DNA of 64,000 nucleotides, from NCBI RefSeq assembly GCF_012935325.2, contig NZ_JABBYG020000010.1, positions 124,001-188,000 on the forward strand, read 5' to 3'. The notes under the pieces are model-generated. The model was given only the letters and a program-made list of their open reading frames with translations. It searched no databases and had not been told where the DNA came from. The stretch is from Paenibacillus sp. PL91 (lineage in GTDB: Bacteria > Bacillota > Bacilli > Paenibacillales > Paenibacillaceae). Positions 1 to 8,501 of the stretch are shown piece after piece (positions within the stretch are counted from its first letter, which is position 1; each line of letters opens with the position of its first letter). The position numbers were made by a program, and so were the translations under genes.

Positions 1-1
1 A

Positions 2-1576
2 GAGCATGCAAAGGAATTGGCTAGCGGCAAAAGAAAGCTGGCGGAACAGGTTGGCGGCTCTGGGCTCGAGAAATCGTTAGACAAGCTGCTGCATGGAGTG
101 GGAGCGACGTCTGTTTCTTATTTTATAGACGGGCAAAACGCACCTATGCATGGGCTTGATATGCGCATTACACAGCCGGGCAACCGATATTATCCTCTGA
201 AGGCGATAACGACGATCGATTTGAAGCTGCAAAATGAGATAGAGAATTACGTGGATGATCAGGGCATGAAAGAGGGCGCGATCGTGGTGCTAGATGCAAG
301 CAATGCGGATATAGTTGCAATGGTGTCGCGCCCGCAGCTAAAGCCAGGGCAGTTCCAAAGCTCCGATGGCTCTGAGTGGTCTAATCATGCGCTTAAGGCT
401 GTAGCGCCCGGCTCCGTGTTCAAGCTCGTTACAGAGGCTGCTGCCTTGGAGGCAGGCGTGGCGACGCAGCATGAAACGTTTACTTGCAACGGGGAATACG
501 GTAAATACGGCTTGTCCTGCTGGAAGGAGGGCGGCCATGGGCGCCTGACCCTACAAGAAGGGTTGGCACAATCCTGCAATATTGCGTTTGCTACAATTGC
601 AGAACGGCTAAAGGCGTCCGAGCTGCAGCAAGTTGCAGATGCGCTGGGTGTTGGCAGGCAGGCGGGCTGGCATCGTGACAAGGCTTTTGGGCCCTTCTCA
701 GGTCCGCTGCGCCTGCTGGAGGAGGAAGAGCGCGGACAGCTGTTTGCAGCTGCTAGGGGCAATGGGAATGGTGCGGCGGGTAGGGAAGGACTGGTGGGGG
801 AGGAGAACGGTGAGAGCGGAGACAGTGGTGAGAGCGGAGACAGTGGTGAGAGCGGAAACCACGTGATGAGTGAGATGAGCGGAGATAAAGGAAAAAGCGA
901 GAAAAGCGATAAAAGCGAGATGAGAGGAATGAACGGAGACAGTGGAAAGAAGGAGAAAAGAGGGAGCCGTTGGGGGAACGAAGAGGGCGGAATGAGCGAA
1001 AAGAGCGAGAAGCGAAGCGGGAAGAAGGACGCTGCGCTGAAGGCGCAGGAGAAAGCCGCGATGCTTGCGGCTGTCGATGGCGGCGTGCTCGCGCAGAGCG
1101 GGATTGGGCAGCGTGATGTAAGGATGTCGCCGCTTCAGGCGGCAAATCTGATTGTAACGCTGCTGAACGATGGGCGCGTAATGGAGCCGCGCCTGGTAAG
1201 TGAAATCCGCTATGCCAACGGCCAGCGGATGGTAAAGCTGCCCGCGCAGCGTGCGCAAGCGATACGTGGCCGGATCAAGCCGGCCACTGCATATGCGCTG
1301 CGGCGCGGCATGGAGGCGGTCGTCGACCATGGAACCGGTCGCTCGATCCGCCAAGGGCTGTGGGCGGTAGCCGGGAAATCCGGCACCGCCGAGACGACTC
1401 GGGCCGGAAGCGCCCGCAACCACCAGTGGTTTGCAGGCTACGGCCCGGTCAAAAAGCCTCGCTACGCAATAGCCGTGCTCGTTGAAAACAAGCCGCCTGG
1501 CAGCTCGCATCAGGCGACAAAGCTTTTCCGAGGCGTCATGGATATCGCCGCCCGAAGCCAAGAAGGCAGCAGTTAG
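2..1576 (+). CDS. Class B penicillin-binding protein (transpeptidase), 5' end outside window
   Basis: Penicillin-binding transpeptidase that cross-links peptidoglycan outside the membrane. The frame is open to the window edge, so the N-terminal anchor and dimerisation domain are missing; the TTG at 17 is probably internal. Counting from 17, the active-site motifs are SVFK (Ser about 133), SCN (about 186) and KSGTAE (about 454). Between SCN and KSG, about residues 246-338 are a Gly/Ser/Glu/Lys-rich low-complexity stretch encoded by degenerate repeats, which is not usual inside this domain. After it come recognisable sequences such as MSPLQAANLIVTLLN. The C-terminus is complete. It is followed by a strong bidirectional terminator. 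The family is certain; the exact paralogue (PbpI/YrrR- or PbpH-like) is not. Confidence 0.9.
   Translation, partial: EHAKELASGKRKLAEQVGGSGLEKSLDKLLHGVGATSVSYFIDGQNAPMHGLDMRITQPGNRYYPLKAITTIDLKLQNEIENYVDDQGMKEGAIVVLDASNADIVAMVSRPQLKPGQFQSSDGSEWSNHALKAVAPGSVFKLVTEAAALEAGVATQHETFTCNGEYGKYGLSCWKEGGHGRLTLQEGLAQSCNIAFATIAERLKASELQQVADALGVGRQAGWHRDKAFGPFSGPLRLLEEEERGQLFAAARGNGNGAAGREGLVGEENGESGDSGESGDSGESGNHVMSEMSGDKGKSEKSDKSEMRGMNGDSGKKEKRGSRWGNEEGGMSEKSEKRSGKKDAALKAQEKAAMLAAVDGGVLAQSGIGQRDVRMSPLQAANLIVTLLNDGRVMEPRLVSEIRYANGQRMVKLPAQRAQAIRGRIKPATAYALRRGMEAVVDHGTGRSIRQGLWAVAGKSGTAETTRAGSARNHQWFAGYGPVKKPRYAIAVLVENKPPGSSHQATKLFRGVMDIAARSQEGSS
809..856 (+). repeat. 18-bp tandem repeat in the PBP gene
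   Basis: Unit GGTGAGAGCGGAGACAGT at 809-826 and 827-844, with a partial third copy at 845-856. It encodes GESGDS-type hexapeptides and is followed by degenerate AGCGA/GAAAAG repeats to about 1025. The unit is a multiple of three, so copy-number changes keep the frame. Confidence 0.9.
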
Positions 1577-1731
1577 GCCGCTTTCCCTAACTACTGCCTT
1601 ATACATCTTGCGCTGCACAAACTGCAGCGTAGAGTAAAGCAATTTGGAGGGCTTGTAAGGCTGACTTAAAAAGAAGGGTAAATTTTCTTGTTTGCCTTTG
1701 GGACAGATGAGAAAAGTGTCAAACGTTCAAA

Positions 1732-1779
1732 AAAGCCAAGCCCCTGCAGCGATATATCTTGCTGCGGGGGCTTGGCTTT
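1732..1779. terminator. Bidirectional terminator between PBP gene and ytvI
   Basis: A 19-bp near-perfect stem (1732-1750 with 1761-1779), GC-rich in the middle and with A/T-rich ends on both sides. It can terminate both convergent genes. Confidence 0.9.
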
Positions 1780-1799
1780 AATTTTATACTATTATTCCA

Positions 1800-2948
1800 T
1801 TATTTCTCCCTGTCTTCCTCACGCTTCAAGCTGTCAACATACGAGCCGGTCGCGGGGTTGTCGAATTCACCAAGCGGTGCATGAATCCAGCGGTGGAAGT
1901 AGCCTTGGTCATACAGCGCCTTGATTAGGATCATCAGGATCGGAGATAAAATGACGCCGGCAACGCCGAACAACGAAAGCGATATGATCATGAAGGCAAG
2001 CATTGTGAAGGCGGATACGCCCAAGGAATCGCCCGTAATCTTTGGTTCAAGAATTTGACGGGTAAGCACGACTACAAGAAACAGGGCGGATAACCAGATC
2101 GCTAACGTGATTTTGCCTACGATGATCAAATAAATAATCCATGGTATGAAGATCGTGCCAACGCCGAGCAGCGGCAGGATGTCGAAGATGGCGGATACGA
2201 CGGCTATGACGAACGCATTTTCAACTCTTAGCAAAATAAGCGCGATCAGGATAACGATAAAGGTGATGCTGATCATTTTGGCCTGCGCTTTAATGTAGAG
2301 CGCAATGCCTTTGAATACATTGTTGCGAAGGAAAAAGAAGGCTGATTTAAACGTGTTTGGCGTTTTGTCCTCCGCGGTTTGCTTCCATGTCGTAATTTCG
2401 ATGCTTAAGAAATAAGCTAGTATAATACCGACCACAAAATTAAAGACAAAGGTGGAGATAGACGATACGTAATCGACTAGATTTCTAAATACGGATTGGC
2501 CGAATTTTGCAAATGTAGATGAAGCCCCTTTGATTAAATCTTTGGAACGCTGCACCAGATCAAGATCATCCGGCATCGTGCCGAGTCGTTTTTGCGCTTC
2601 TTCGGTAATATTTGCAATTTGAACAGCAAGTATTTCTTGATATTTCGGGAAGTTCGTGTACAGCTCCTGACCTTGCTTCGTGATCAGATAAGCGGCACCT
2701 GAGAAGGCACCCAGTATAACAAGCGTAAACAGCAAAATGGAAATGCCGGATGCGATTGATTTCTTCATGCCAAGCTTGTTCAACCGCCTTGCCAGCGGCT
2801 CGATACATAAAAAGATAAGAAAAGAAAAAAATATGGGAGTTGCGATGCGGTACAAGTAGCTGAAGGAATACATTATTAGATAGACGGTTAAAGCAATGAG
2901 TGCAATGTCGAAAGCGGTTCGCCAATACTTTTTGTAAAAGGGCAGCAT
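1800..2948 (-). CDS. ytvI: AI-2E family membrane protein, YtvI-like
   Basis: Polytopic membrane protein of 382 residues in the AI-2E/PerM superfamily. Its length, the N-terminal pair of membrane segments (about residues 13-30 and 35-50) and the C-terminal hydrophobic block with PLLGVGTIFIPW fit the sporulation integral membrane protein YtvI of Bacillus. The molecular function of this group is not established; sporulation linkage is from the family. It starts at ATG 2948 with a purine-rich site (AAGAAGGAG) upstream on the minus strand. It is convergent with the PBP gene and shares its terminator. Confidence 0.8.
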   Translation of the reverse strand: MLPFYKKYWRTAFDIALIALTVYLIMYSFSYLYRIATPIFFSFLIFLCIEPLARRLNKLGMKKSIASGISILLFTLVILGAFSGAAYLITKQGQELYTNFPKYQEILAVQIANITEEAQKRLGTMPDDLDLVQRSKDLIKGASSTFAKFGQSVFRNLVDYVSSISTFVFNFVVGIILAYFLSIEITTWKQTAEDKTPNTFKSAFFFLRNNVFKGIALYIKAQAKMISITFIVILIALILLRVENAFVIAVVSAIFDILPLLGVGTIFIPWIIYLIIVGKITLAIWLSALFLVVVLTRQILEPKITGDSLGVSAFTMLAFMIISLSLFGVAGVILSPILMILIKALYDQGYFHRWIHAPLGEFDNPATGSYVDSLKREEDREK

Positions 2949-3115
2949 AGTAATACTCCTTCTTTTTCCATAATCATATTTCCATTTAAGATTGTACTAT
3001 AGTTTTTAAAAAGATGCCTATTTTTTATTGCGTTATGCTACAATTAAAGCTACTGTTGTTGTTTTGTACCGCTATCCATTCGTCGACTAAATCATATAAC
3101 GGTGGGGAAAACAAA

Positions 3116-4519
3116 ATGGAAAATTTGCTGTTATGGGGATTATACGTCGCAACCTTCTATGCGTTTCTTCCAGGACTTATTAGCCGCACATTTGGCTTTC
3201 GCGTTTTTAAGAAGGGCCGTGTAGAAAAGGAAATTTCCCTGACGTTTGATGATGGTCCAGATCCGGTTTATACGCCAAAGCTGCTCGATCTTCTCGCCCG
3301 TTATGATGCGAAGGCGACCTTCTTTATTGTAGGCTCGCATGCTGAAGGGCAAGAAGCTTTGCTTCGCCGGATGAAGGAAGAGGGCCATATTCTGGGCATT
3401 CATAATTATGTTCATAAATCGAATTGGCTGATGCGTCCTCGAACGGTCAAACGTCAAATCGAGCGTACCATTGACATCATTGAGAATGCAACGGGTGTGC
3501 GTTCGGCTTATTATCGGCCGCCATGGGGAATCGTAAACGTATTTGATTATGCGAACTTAGGTTATTTGCAAATTATTTTATGGTCGGCTATGTTCGGCGA
3601 TTGGCGGATTCGGCTTGGTCCGGATAGGCTGAAGAAGCGGATGCTGAAGAAGCTTAGACCCGGTGAAGTCATGCTCCTGCATGATTGCGGCATGACGTTT
3701 GGAGCGGATAAAGAGGCGCCCCAAAATATGCTTATCGCCCTTGAAGCCTATTTAGAGGAAGGCGCAAGACGCGGCTATCGATTTGTAGGCATAGAGGAAA
3801 TGATGAAGCTGACCGACGCAGCGAGATCGGTAAGCACCTCCATTTGGAAAAAAGCGCTAATATCGCTTTGGCTGCTGTGGGAGAAGGCGTTTCATGTTAT
3901 GTTCCGACTCAAAACGGTGGGCGATGTTAAGGATGCCGCCTTTCATTATCGCGTGACGACTTACTATGGCGAAAACATTGAGCTGGCAGAAGGCGGACGC
4001 GTGGAGAAGGGCGACCGCATTGCAGAATTGCATTTTGACAACAAAAAGCTGTCTTCGATCGCAGCGACGTCCAAATCGCCGGTAGCTACCGGAATCCGCA
4101 TGCTTCGTGAAGTCGAGCAGGCGCTTCCGCTGCTTGCCAATCAGCTGGCTGCAGATAAAGAGGCGAACGATATTAAAGCCGTCTATGGCGTGACGATGAT
4201 CCATCGCGGAGCCGATCGACTCGGTTTTGAAGTGTTTCAGCTTCCTGAAGGCTTGTTTGCCAAATCGACACGCATTTATCTGCGCATTCTGATCAGAGTG
4301 CTTACGAATACGCAGCAGTCAGCAAAGGGCAAGAAAAGAAGAGAAACGATTTCACCTCGTATGCTGCTGATGCCAGTCAATACGATCAGGCGTTATGCGA
4401 CGGTACAGTTGAACAAGATGCAAGAGGAAGCAGAGCGATTAAGCGATGCAGTAGAGAGAACAATAAGCGCGGCAGCCGACGAAGCTGCGCAGCTAGGTAC
4501 GAAAACAACAGCTATATAA
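3116..4519 (+). CDS. Polysaccharide deacetylase with C-terminal YkoP-like region
   Basis: A 467-residue NodB-type carbohydrate esterase 4 enzyme, expected to deacetylate cell-wall or other N-acetylated glycans at the membrane surface. The N-terminus is hydrophobic (MENLLLWGLYVATFYAFLP). NodB motifs follow in order: TFDDGPDP, HNYVH, RPPWG, GDWR and LLHDCG, so the metal-binding Asp-His-His set is present. After about residue 235 a second region of about 230 residues (from about MFRLKTVGDVKDAAFHYRV) resembles YkoP-type domains. ATG 3116 was chosen over an upstream frame extension because GGTGGGG precedes it at the right distance. A strong hairpin terminator follows. Confidence 0.88.
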   Translation: MENLLLWGLYVATFYAFLPGLISRTFGFRVFKKGRVEKEISLTFDDGPDPVYTPKLLDLLARYDAKATFFIVGSHAEGQEALLRRMKEEGHILGIHNYVHKSNWLMRPRTVKRQIERTIDIIENATGVRSAYYRPPWGIVNVFDYANLGYLQIILWSAMFGDWRIRLGPDRLKKRMLKKLRPGEVMLLHDCGMTFGADKEAPQNMLIALEAYLEEGARRGYRFVGIEEMMKLTDAARSVSTSIWKKALISLWLLWEKAFHVMFRLKTVGDVKDAAFHYRVTTYYGENIELAEGGRVEKGDRIAELHFDNKKLSSIAATSKSPVATGIRMLREVEQALPLLANQLAADKEANDIKAVYGVTMIHRGADRLGFEVFQLPEGLFAKSTRIYLRILIRVLTNTQQSAKGKKRRETISPRMLLMPVNTIRRYATVQLNKMQEEAERLSDAVERTISAAADEAAQLGTKTTAI

Positions 4520-4532
4520 ACGAGAGAGAAAA

Positions 4533-4580
4533 ATAACAAAACAGCCGTTCAAGGTTATCCTTGAATGGCTGTTTTGTTAT
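4533..4580. terminator. Terminator of the deacetylase gene
   Basis: A 22-bp near-perfect stem (4533-4554 with 4559-4580) ending in TTTTGTTAT. It can act in both directions. Confidence 0.9.
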
Positions 4581-4626
4581 TTGGAGGAGCTTCTTGCGTG
4601 GATTCAATTTGATCAAGCGCAGCATA

Positions 4627-4670
4627 AAAAAGTGGAGTACAGGCTGTTTCCAGCTCGTACTCCACTTTTT
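4627..4670 (-). terminator. Terminator of ilvD
   Basis: A 14-bp perfect stem (4627-4640 with 4657-4670) whose left arm begins with a run of A. On the minus strand this is a hairpin followed by T, about 17 nt after the ilvD stop codon. Confidence 0.88.
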
Positions 4671-4686
4671 GTTTAAATCGCTATCC

Positions 4687-6372
4687 TTACATTTTCATTA
4701 CGCCGCCAGTGCTGGCGGAAGTAACAAGGTGAGCGTAACGCGCTAGGTAGCCGCGTTTGATTTTAAGCTCGAAGCCTTTCCATTCGGAACGGCGTTTCGC
4801 GAACTCTTCGTCGCTGATCAGAAGGTCCATCGTACGGTTGTTCATATCGATCTCGATGATATCGCCATCTTGTACGAATGCGATTGGTCCGCCCTCAGCG
4901 GCTTCTGGCGAAGCATGGCCGATGCTTATTCCGCGAGATGCGCCAGAGAAACGTCCGTCAGTTACGAGAGCAACCTTCGCGCCAAGACCCATACCTACGA
5001 TTTGTGAGGTAGGAGCTAGCATTTCCGGCATGCCTGGGCCGCCGCGCGGTCCTTCATAACGGATGACAACGACATGGCCTTCTTTAATTTTGCCGTTTGC
5101 GATGCCGTGAAGCGCTTCATCCTGTGAATCGAAGCAAATCGCTGGGCCTTTGTGGTAGCCGCCAACCGATTTATCAACTGCACCTGTCTTGATGATTGCG
5201 CCGTTAGGAGCAAGGTTACCGAACAATACCGCAAGTCCGCCACGCTCAGTGTGAGGGTTGTCAATCGTGTGAATAACATCGGTATCTTGAATTTCACAGC
5301 CGATTACATTCTCACGAAGCGTCTTGCCTGTAACCGTCAAGCAGTCGCCATGCAAAGCGCCTTCCTTCTTGAACAGCTCGTTAAGAACAGCGCTGACGCC
5401 GCCTGCATTGTGGACATCTTCAATGTGGTAATCCGATGCTGGAGCGATCTTAGCAAGATGCGGTACCCGCTCTGCTACTTCGTTGATGCGCTCAATCGGA
5501 TACTCGATGCCGGCTTCATGCGCGATAGCAAGCGTGTGAAGCACGGTATTCGTCGATCCGCCCATCGCCATATCAAGCGCGAATGCGTTGTCGATCGTAT
5601 CTTTTGTAACGATATCACGCGGTTTGATGCCAAGCTCAATAATTTTCATTAGCTGGCGAGCTGCGTCTTTAACGAACTCTTTGCGCTCTGGGGATACGGC
5701 AAGGATCGTGCCGTTACCAGGCAATGCAAGGCCAAGACCTTCTGCCAAGCAGTTCATCGAGTTAGCTGTAAACATACCCGAACATGAGCCGCAAGTAGGA
5801 CAGCCAAATTGCTCAAGCTCCATCAGTTGATCGTCATTGATTTTGCCGGCTTGGTGAGCGCCTACGCCTTCAAATACGCTGGAGAGCGAGATAGAACGGC
5901 CGTCGGAGGTTTTGCCCGCTTTCATAGGTCCGCCGCTCACAAGCATAGTCGGGATGTTGACGCGAAGCGCGCCCATGATCATGCCTGGCGTAATTTTGTC
6001 GCAGTTTGGAATACAGACCATACCGTCGAACCAGTGCGCATTAACGACTGTTTCGATCGAATCCGCAATAATTTCGCGGCTGGCAAGGGAGTAACGCATG
6101 CCGATGTGACCCATCGCAATACCGTCATCAACGCCGATTGTATTAAATTCAAAGGGAACGCCGCCTGCTTCACGGATGGCTTCCTTAACGAGCTTGCCGA
6201 ACTCCTGTAGATGAACGTGACCAGGAATAATATCAATATACGAGTTACAAACCGCGATAAACGGCTTGTCGAAATCTTCCTCTTTTACGCCTGCGGCGCG
6301 AAGCAAGCTCCGGTGCGGTGCGCGGTCGAATCCTTTTTTGATCATGTCAGAACGCATTCTTTTGGCCGCCAT
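4687..6372 (-). CDS. ilvD: Dihydroxy-acid dehydratase
   Basis: Catalyses dehydration of 2,3-dihydroxy-3-methylbutanoate and its ethyl homologue, the third common step of valine and isoleucine synthesis, in the cytoplasm. The 561 residues are full length. Visible hallmarks are CNSYIDIIPGH near the start, CIPNCDKITPGM, and PTCGSCSGMFTANSMNC, which carry the Fe-S cluster cysteines, and GGSTNTVLH. The ATG at 6372 is preceded on the minus strand by a GGGGG-containing site. It stands alone here, divergent from the two-component system, without other ilv genes nearby. Confidence 0.98.
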   Translation of the reverse strand: MAAKRMRSDMIKKGFDRAPHRSLLRAAGVKEEDFDKPFIAVCNSYIDIIPGHVHLQEFGKLVKEAIREAGGVPFEFNTIGVDDGIAMGHIGMRYSLASREIIADSIETVVNAHWFDGMVCIPNCDKITPGMIMGALRVNIPTMLVSGGPMKAGKTSDGRSISLSSVFEGVGAHQAGKINDDQLMELEQFGCPTCGSCSGMFTANSMNCLAEGLGLALPGNGTILAVSPERKEFVKDAARQLMKIIELGIKPRDIVTKDTIDNAFALDMAMGGSTNTVLHTLAIAHEAGIEYPIERINEVAERVPHLAKIAPASDYHIEDVHNAGGVSAVLNELFKKEGALHGDCLTVTGKTLRENVIGCEIQDTDVIHTIDNPHTERGGLAVLFGNLAPNGAIIKTGAVDKSVGGYHKGPAICFDSQDEALHGIANGKIKEGHVVVIRYEGPRGGPGMPEMLAPTSQIVGMGLGAKVALVTDGRFSGASRGISIGHASPEAAEGGPIAFVQDGDIIEIDMNNRTMDLLISDEEFAKRRSEWKGFELKIKRGYLARYAHLVTSASTGGVMKM

Positions 6373-6477
6373 GTAAGTGCCCCCTATATGCTTATTAAAA
6401 TATTAATACTCTCGATTTTATCACAATGGACAAGCGTTGGCTATAACGGCAGCAGGTAAGGGCTTATCTGCCAAACG

Positions 6478-6558
6478 TTAAAAAAACATTAAGAAACACT
6501 TAAACATTGTGAATTTGCGCTAAACGTCAGGACATGTCGAACGATATTCATGTATAGT
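6478..6558 (+). promoter_or_regulatory. Response-regulator-type direct repeats and promoter
   Basis: TTAA occurs at 6478, 6489 and 6500, exactly 11 nt (one helical turn) apart, which is typical of OmpR-family binding sites. A -10-like TATAGT lies at 6553-6558 without a convincing -35, which would fit an activator-dependent promoter for the following regulator gene. Confidence 0.45.
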
Positions 6559-6610
6559 AGGCTCATCGGACACAATGAGAATAACGGTATGAAGATCGAG
6601 GAGGAGATCG

Positions 6611-7318
6611 ATGATGGAAAGAAGAGTATTAATTGTAGATGACGAGCGGGAAATTGCTGATCTCATTGAAATATATTTGAAGAACGAAGGCTTTGTAACC
6701 GAAAAGGCTTATGACGGCGAGCAGGCTCTGCTTGCATATGAGAAAAATCCGTTTGATCTGGTTATTTTGGACATTATGATGCCGAATATGGATGGGCTTG
6801 AGGCGACAAGACGTTTAAGGCGGGACCAATCGGTTCCTATCCTGATGCTTAGCGCGAAAGCGGAGGATATGGATAAAATAATGGGACTGATGACCGGTGC
6901 TGACGATTACATGATCAAGCCCTTTAATCCGCTTGAGCTTATTGCGCGTGTCCGCTCCTTGCTTCGCCGTTCCTATCAGTATAGCGGTAAAGCGGAAGGC
7001 ATCGGCGCTTCCCGTTCGGATAAAGAGCTGCGTCTTGGGCCGCTTCGCATCGATAAGCTGAGCCATACCGCCGAGGTTGAAGGAAGATCGCTTCATTTGA
7101 CCTCCACCGAGTTTGGCATTTTGTATTTGCTGGCGGGACAGCCGGGCAGAGTGTTTAGCGCGGAGGATATATTCCAGCAGGTGTGGAAAGAGAAATATTT
7201 TGATTCCAATAATACGGTGATGGTTCATATCAGCAAGCTCAGGGATAAGCTCGAGAAGGAGCTGGGCGATAAAATGATCGTTACCGTGTGGGGGGTAGGC
7301 TATAAAATTGAAGGATAA
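6611..7318 (+). CDS. OmpR/VanR-type response regulator
   Basis: A 235-residue DNA-binding response regulator. The receiver domain (about 1-120) has the acidic pair in IVDDE, the phosphoacceptor Asp in DLVILDIMMPNMDG (about residue 54), and Lys in YMIKPF. The C-terminal winged helix (about 135-235) ends in the usual VWGVGYKIEG. It resembles VanR/RegX-like regulators. GAGGAGGAG precedes the tandem ATG codons; the first (6611) is used here. Its end overlaps the kinase start, so the pair is translationally coupled. Confidence 0.95.
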   Translation: MMERRVLIVDDEREIADLIEIYLKNEGFVTEKAYDGEQALLAYEKNPFDLVILDIMMPNMDGLEATRRLRRDQSVPILMLSAKAEDMDKIMGLMTGADDYMIKPFNPLELIARVRSLLRRSYQYSGKAEGIGASRSDKELRLGPLRIDKLSHTAEVEGRSLHLTSTEFGILYLLAGQPGRVFSAEDIFQQVWKEKYFDSNNTVMVHISKLRDKLEKELGDKMIVTVWGVGYKIEG

Positions 7319-8405
7319 TCTCGCTAGAAAAATAGTTGGACGCTCGCTGCTCCATTTGTTCGGAAGCGTTTTGCTCTCGATTATTACGATTTACATCATC
7401 ATGAATATCGGTATGTGGCTTGCTGACAATGTAAGCCTAGCACGCGATATTGTTCGTTTAGTTTTATCTGTATTTAGTCGCAGCTTTGTTTTTTTTGGAA
7501 CAGGCATTCTATTGTTTTTTTTCTATTTTATTCTTTTCCAGTGGAGCTTGTTTCAATATCTTAGCGAATTGAATATGACGGTTAAGCGGATTGCAGATGG
7601 GACGTTTGACTTGGATTACAAAATGGAAGTGCGCAAACGCAGCATCTTTGGCCCAATGGCTGCTAACGTGAACAGCTTAACGGATCGCCTTCATCATGCG
7701 CTTGAAGAGGAGCGAAAGGCCGAGCAGACAAAAAATGAATTAATTACGAATGTCTCTCATGACCTTCGCACGCCCCTTACGTCTGTGCTTGGTTATTTGG
7801 GGCTCATAGAGCAGGATCGCTATAGAGATGAAGTAGAGCTGCGCCATTATGTTCAAATTGCTTATGATAAATCAAAGCGTTTGAATGTATTGATCAATGA
7901 TTTGTTTGAATATACAAGAATGCGTTACGATTCGGCAGAGCTTAAGGTGAAAAATTTCAATTTAATCGAAATGCTGGGACAACTGCTGGTGCAATTCCAT
8001 TTGCCGCTTCAGGAAGCGGGTATGGTGAGCAAGCTGGATGCGAAGGAGACGTCCGTCATGGTCAAAGGGGACGCCGCAAAGCTCGTGCGCGTATTTGAAA
8101 ATTTGATCGCTAATGCAATGAACTACGGCAAGGAAGGCAAGCGCCTGTTAGTAACGGTTCATATGGAGGAAAAGGATGCTGTCGTTGAGGTTATCAATTA
8201 CGGCGAACCGATTCCAACCTCCGATCTGCCGTATATTTTTGATCGTTTCTATCGAGTGGACAAATCGCGCACGCAGTGGTCTGGTGGATCGGGGCTTGGT
8301 CTTGCGATAGCGAAAAGCATCATTCAAAAGCATGGCGGCACAATCTCGGTAACTAGCGACATCGAACAAACCGCTTTTCGGGTAACCTTACCTATCATTA
8401 AATAA
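7308..8405 (+). CDS. VanS-like sensor histidine kinase
   Basis: A 365-residue membrane kinase partnered with the overlapping response regulator. Two hydrophobic segments (about 15-37 and 55-77) flank a short extracytoplasmic loop, followed by a HAMP-like linker and the H-box ITNVSHDLRTPLTSVLGYL (His about 146). The ATPase domain carries NLIANAMNYG (N box), FDRFYRVDKSR and GGSGLGLAIAKSI. The H-box closely matches VanS-type kinases. The short sensor loop suggests a membrane or cell-wall signal. The start is TTG 7308, inside the 3' end of the regulator gene. Confidence 0.94.
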   Translation: MKDNLARKIVGRSLLHLFGSVLLSIITIYIIMNIGMWLADNVSLARDIVRLVLSVFSRSFVFFGTGILLFFFYFILFQWSLFQYLSELNMTVKRIADGTFDLDYKMEVRKRSIFGPMAANVNSLTDRLHHALEEERKAEQTKNELITNVSHDLRTPLTSVLGYLGLIEQDRYRDEVELRHYVQIAYDKSKRLNVLINDLFEYTRMRYDSAELKVKNFNLIEMLGQLLVQFHLPLQEAGMVSKLDAKETSVMVKGDAAKLVRVFENLIANAMNYGKEGKRLLVTVHMEEKDAVVEVINYGEPIPTSDLPYIFDRFYRVDKSRTQWSGGSGLGLAIAKSIIQKHGGTISVTSDIEQTAFRVTLPIIK

Positions 8406-8501
8406 TATTTAAGGTTTTCTTATGATTCGGTTACGGTCTCCTTAAGCTCCAGCTTCTATACTTTGTCGTATGGAAGTGACAGCGGAAGGGGATCGTTTAC
8501 G

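Noticed and set aside
698..1642. Long antisense open frame opposite the PBP gene
   Set aside because: It results from the low-complexity, GC-skewed repeats; the product is Ser/Leu/Phe repeats with no ribosome site, while the sense strand has PBP motifs on both sides.
4561..4746. Short plus-strand frame between the deacetylase and ilvD
   Set aside because: It consists of two terminator hairpins and the antisense end of ilvD.
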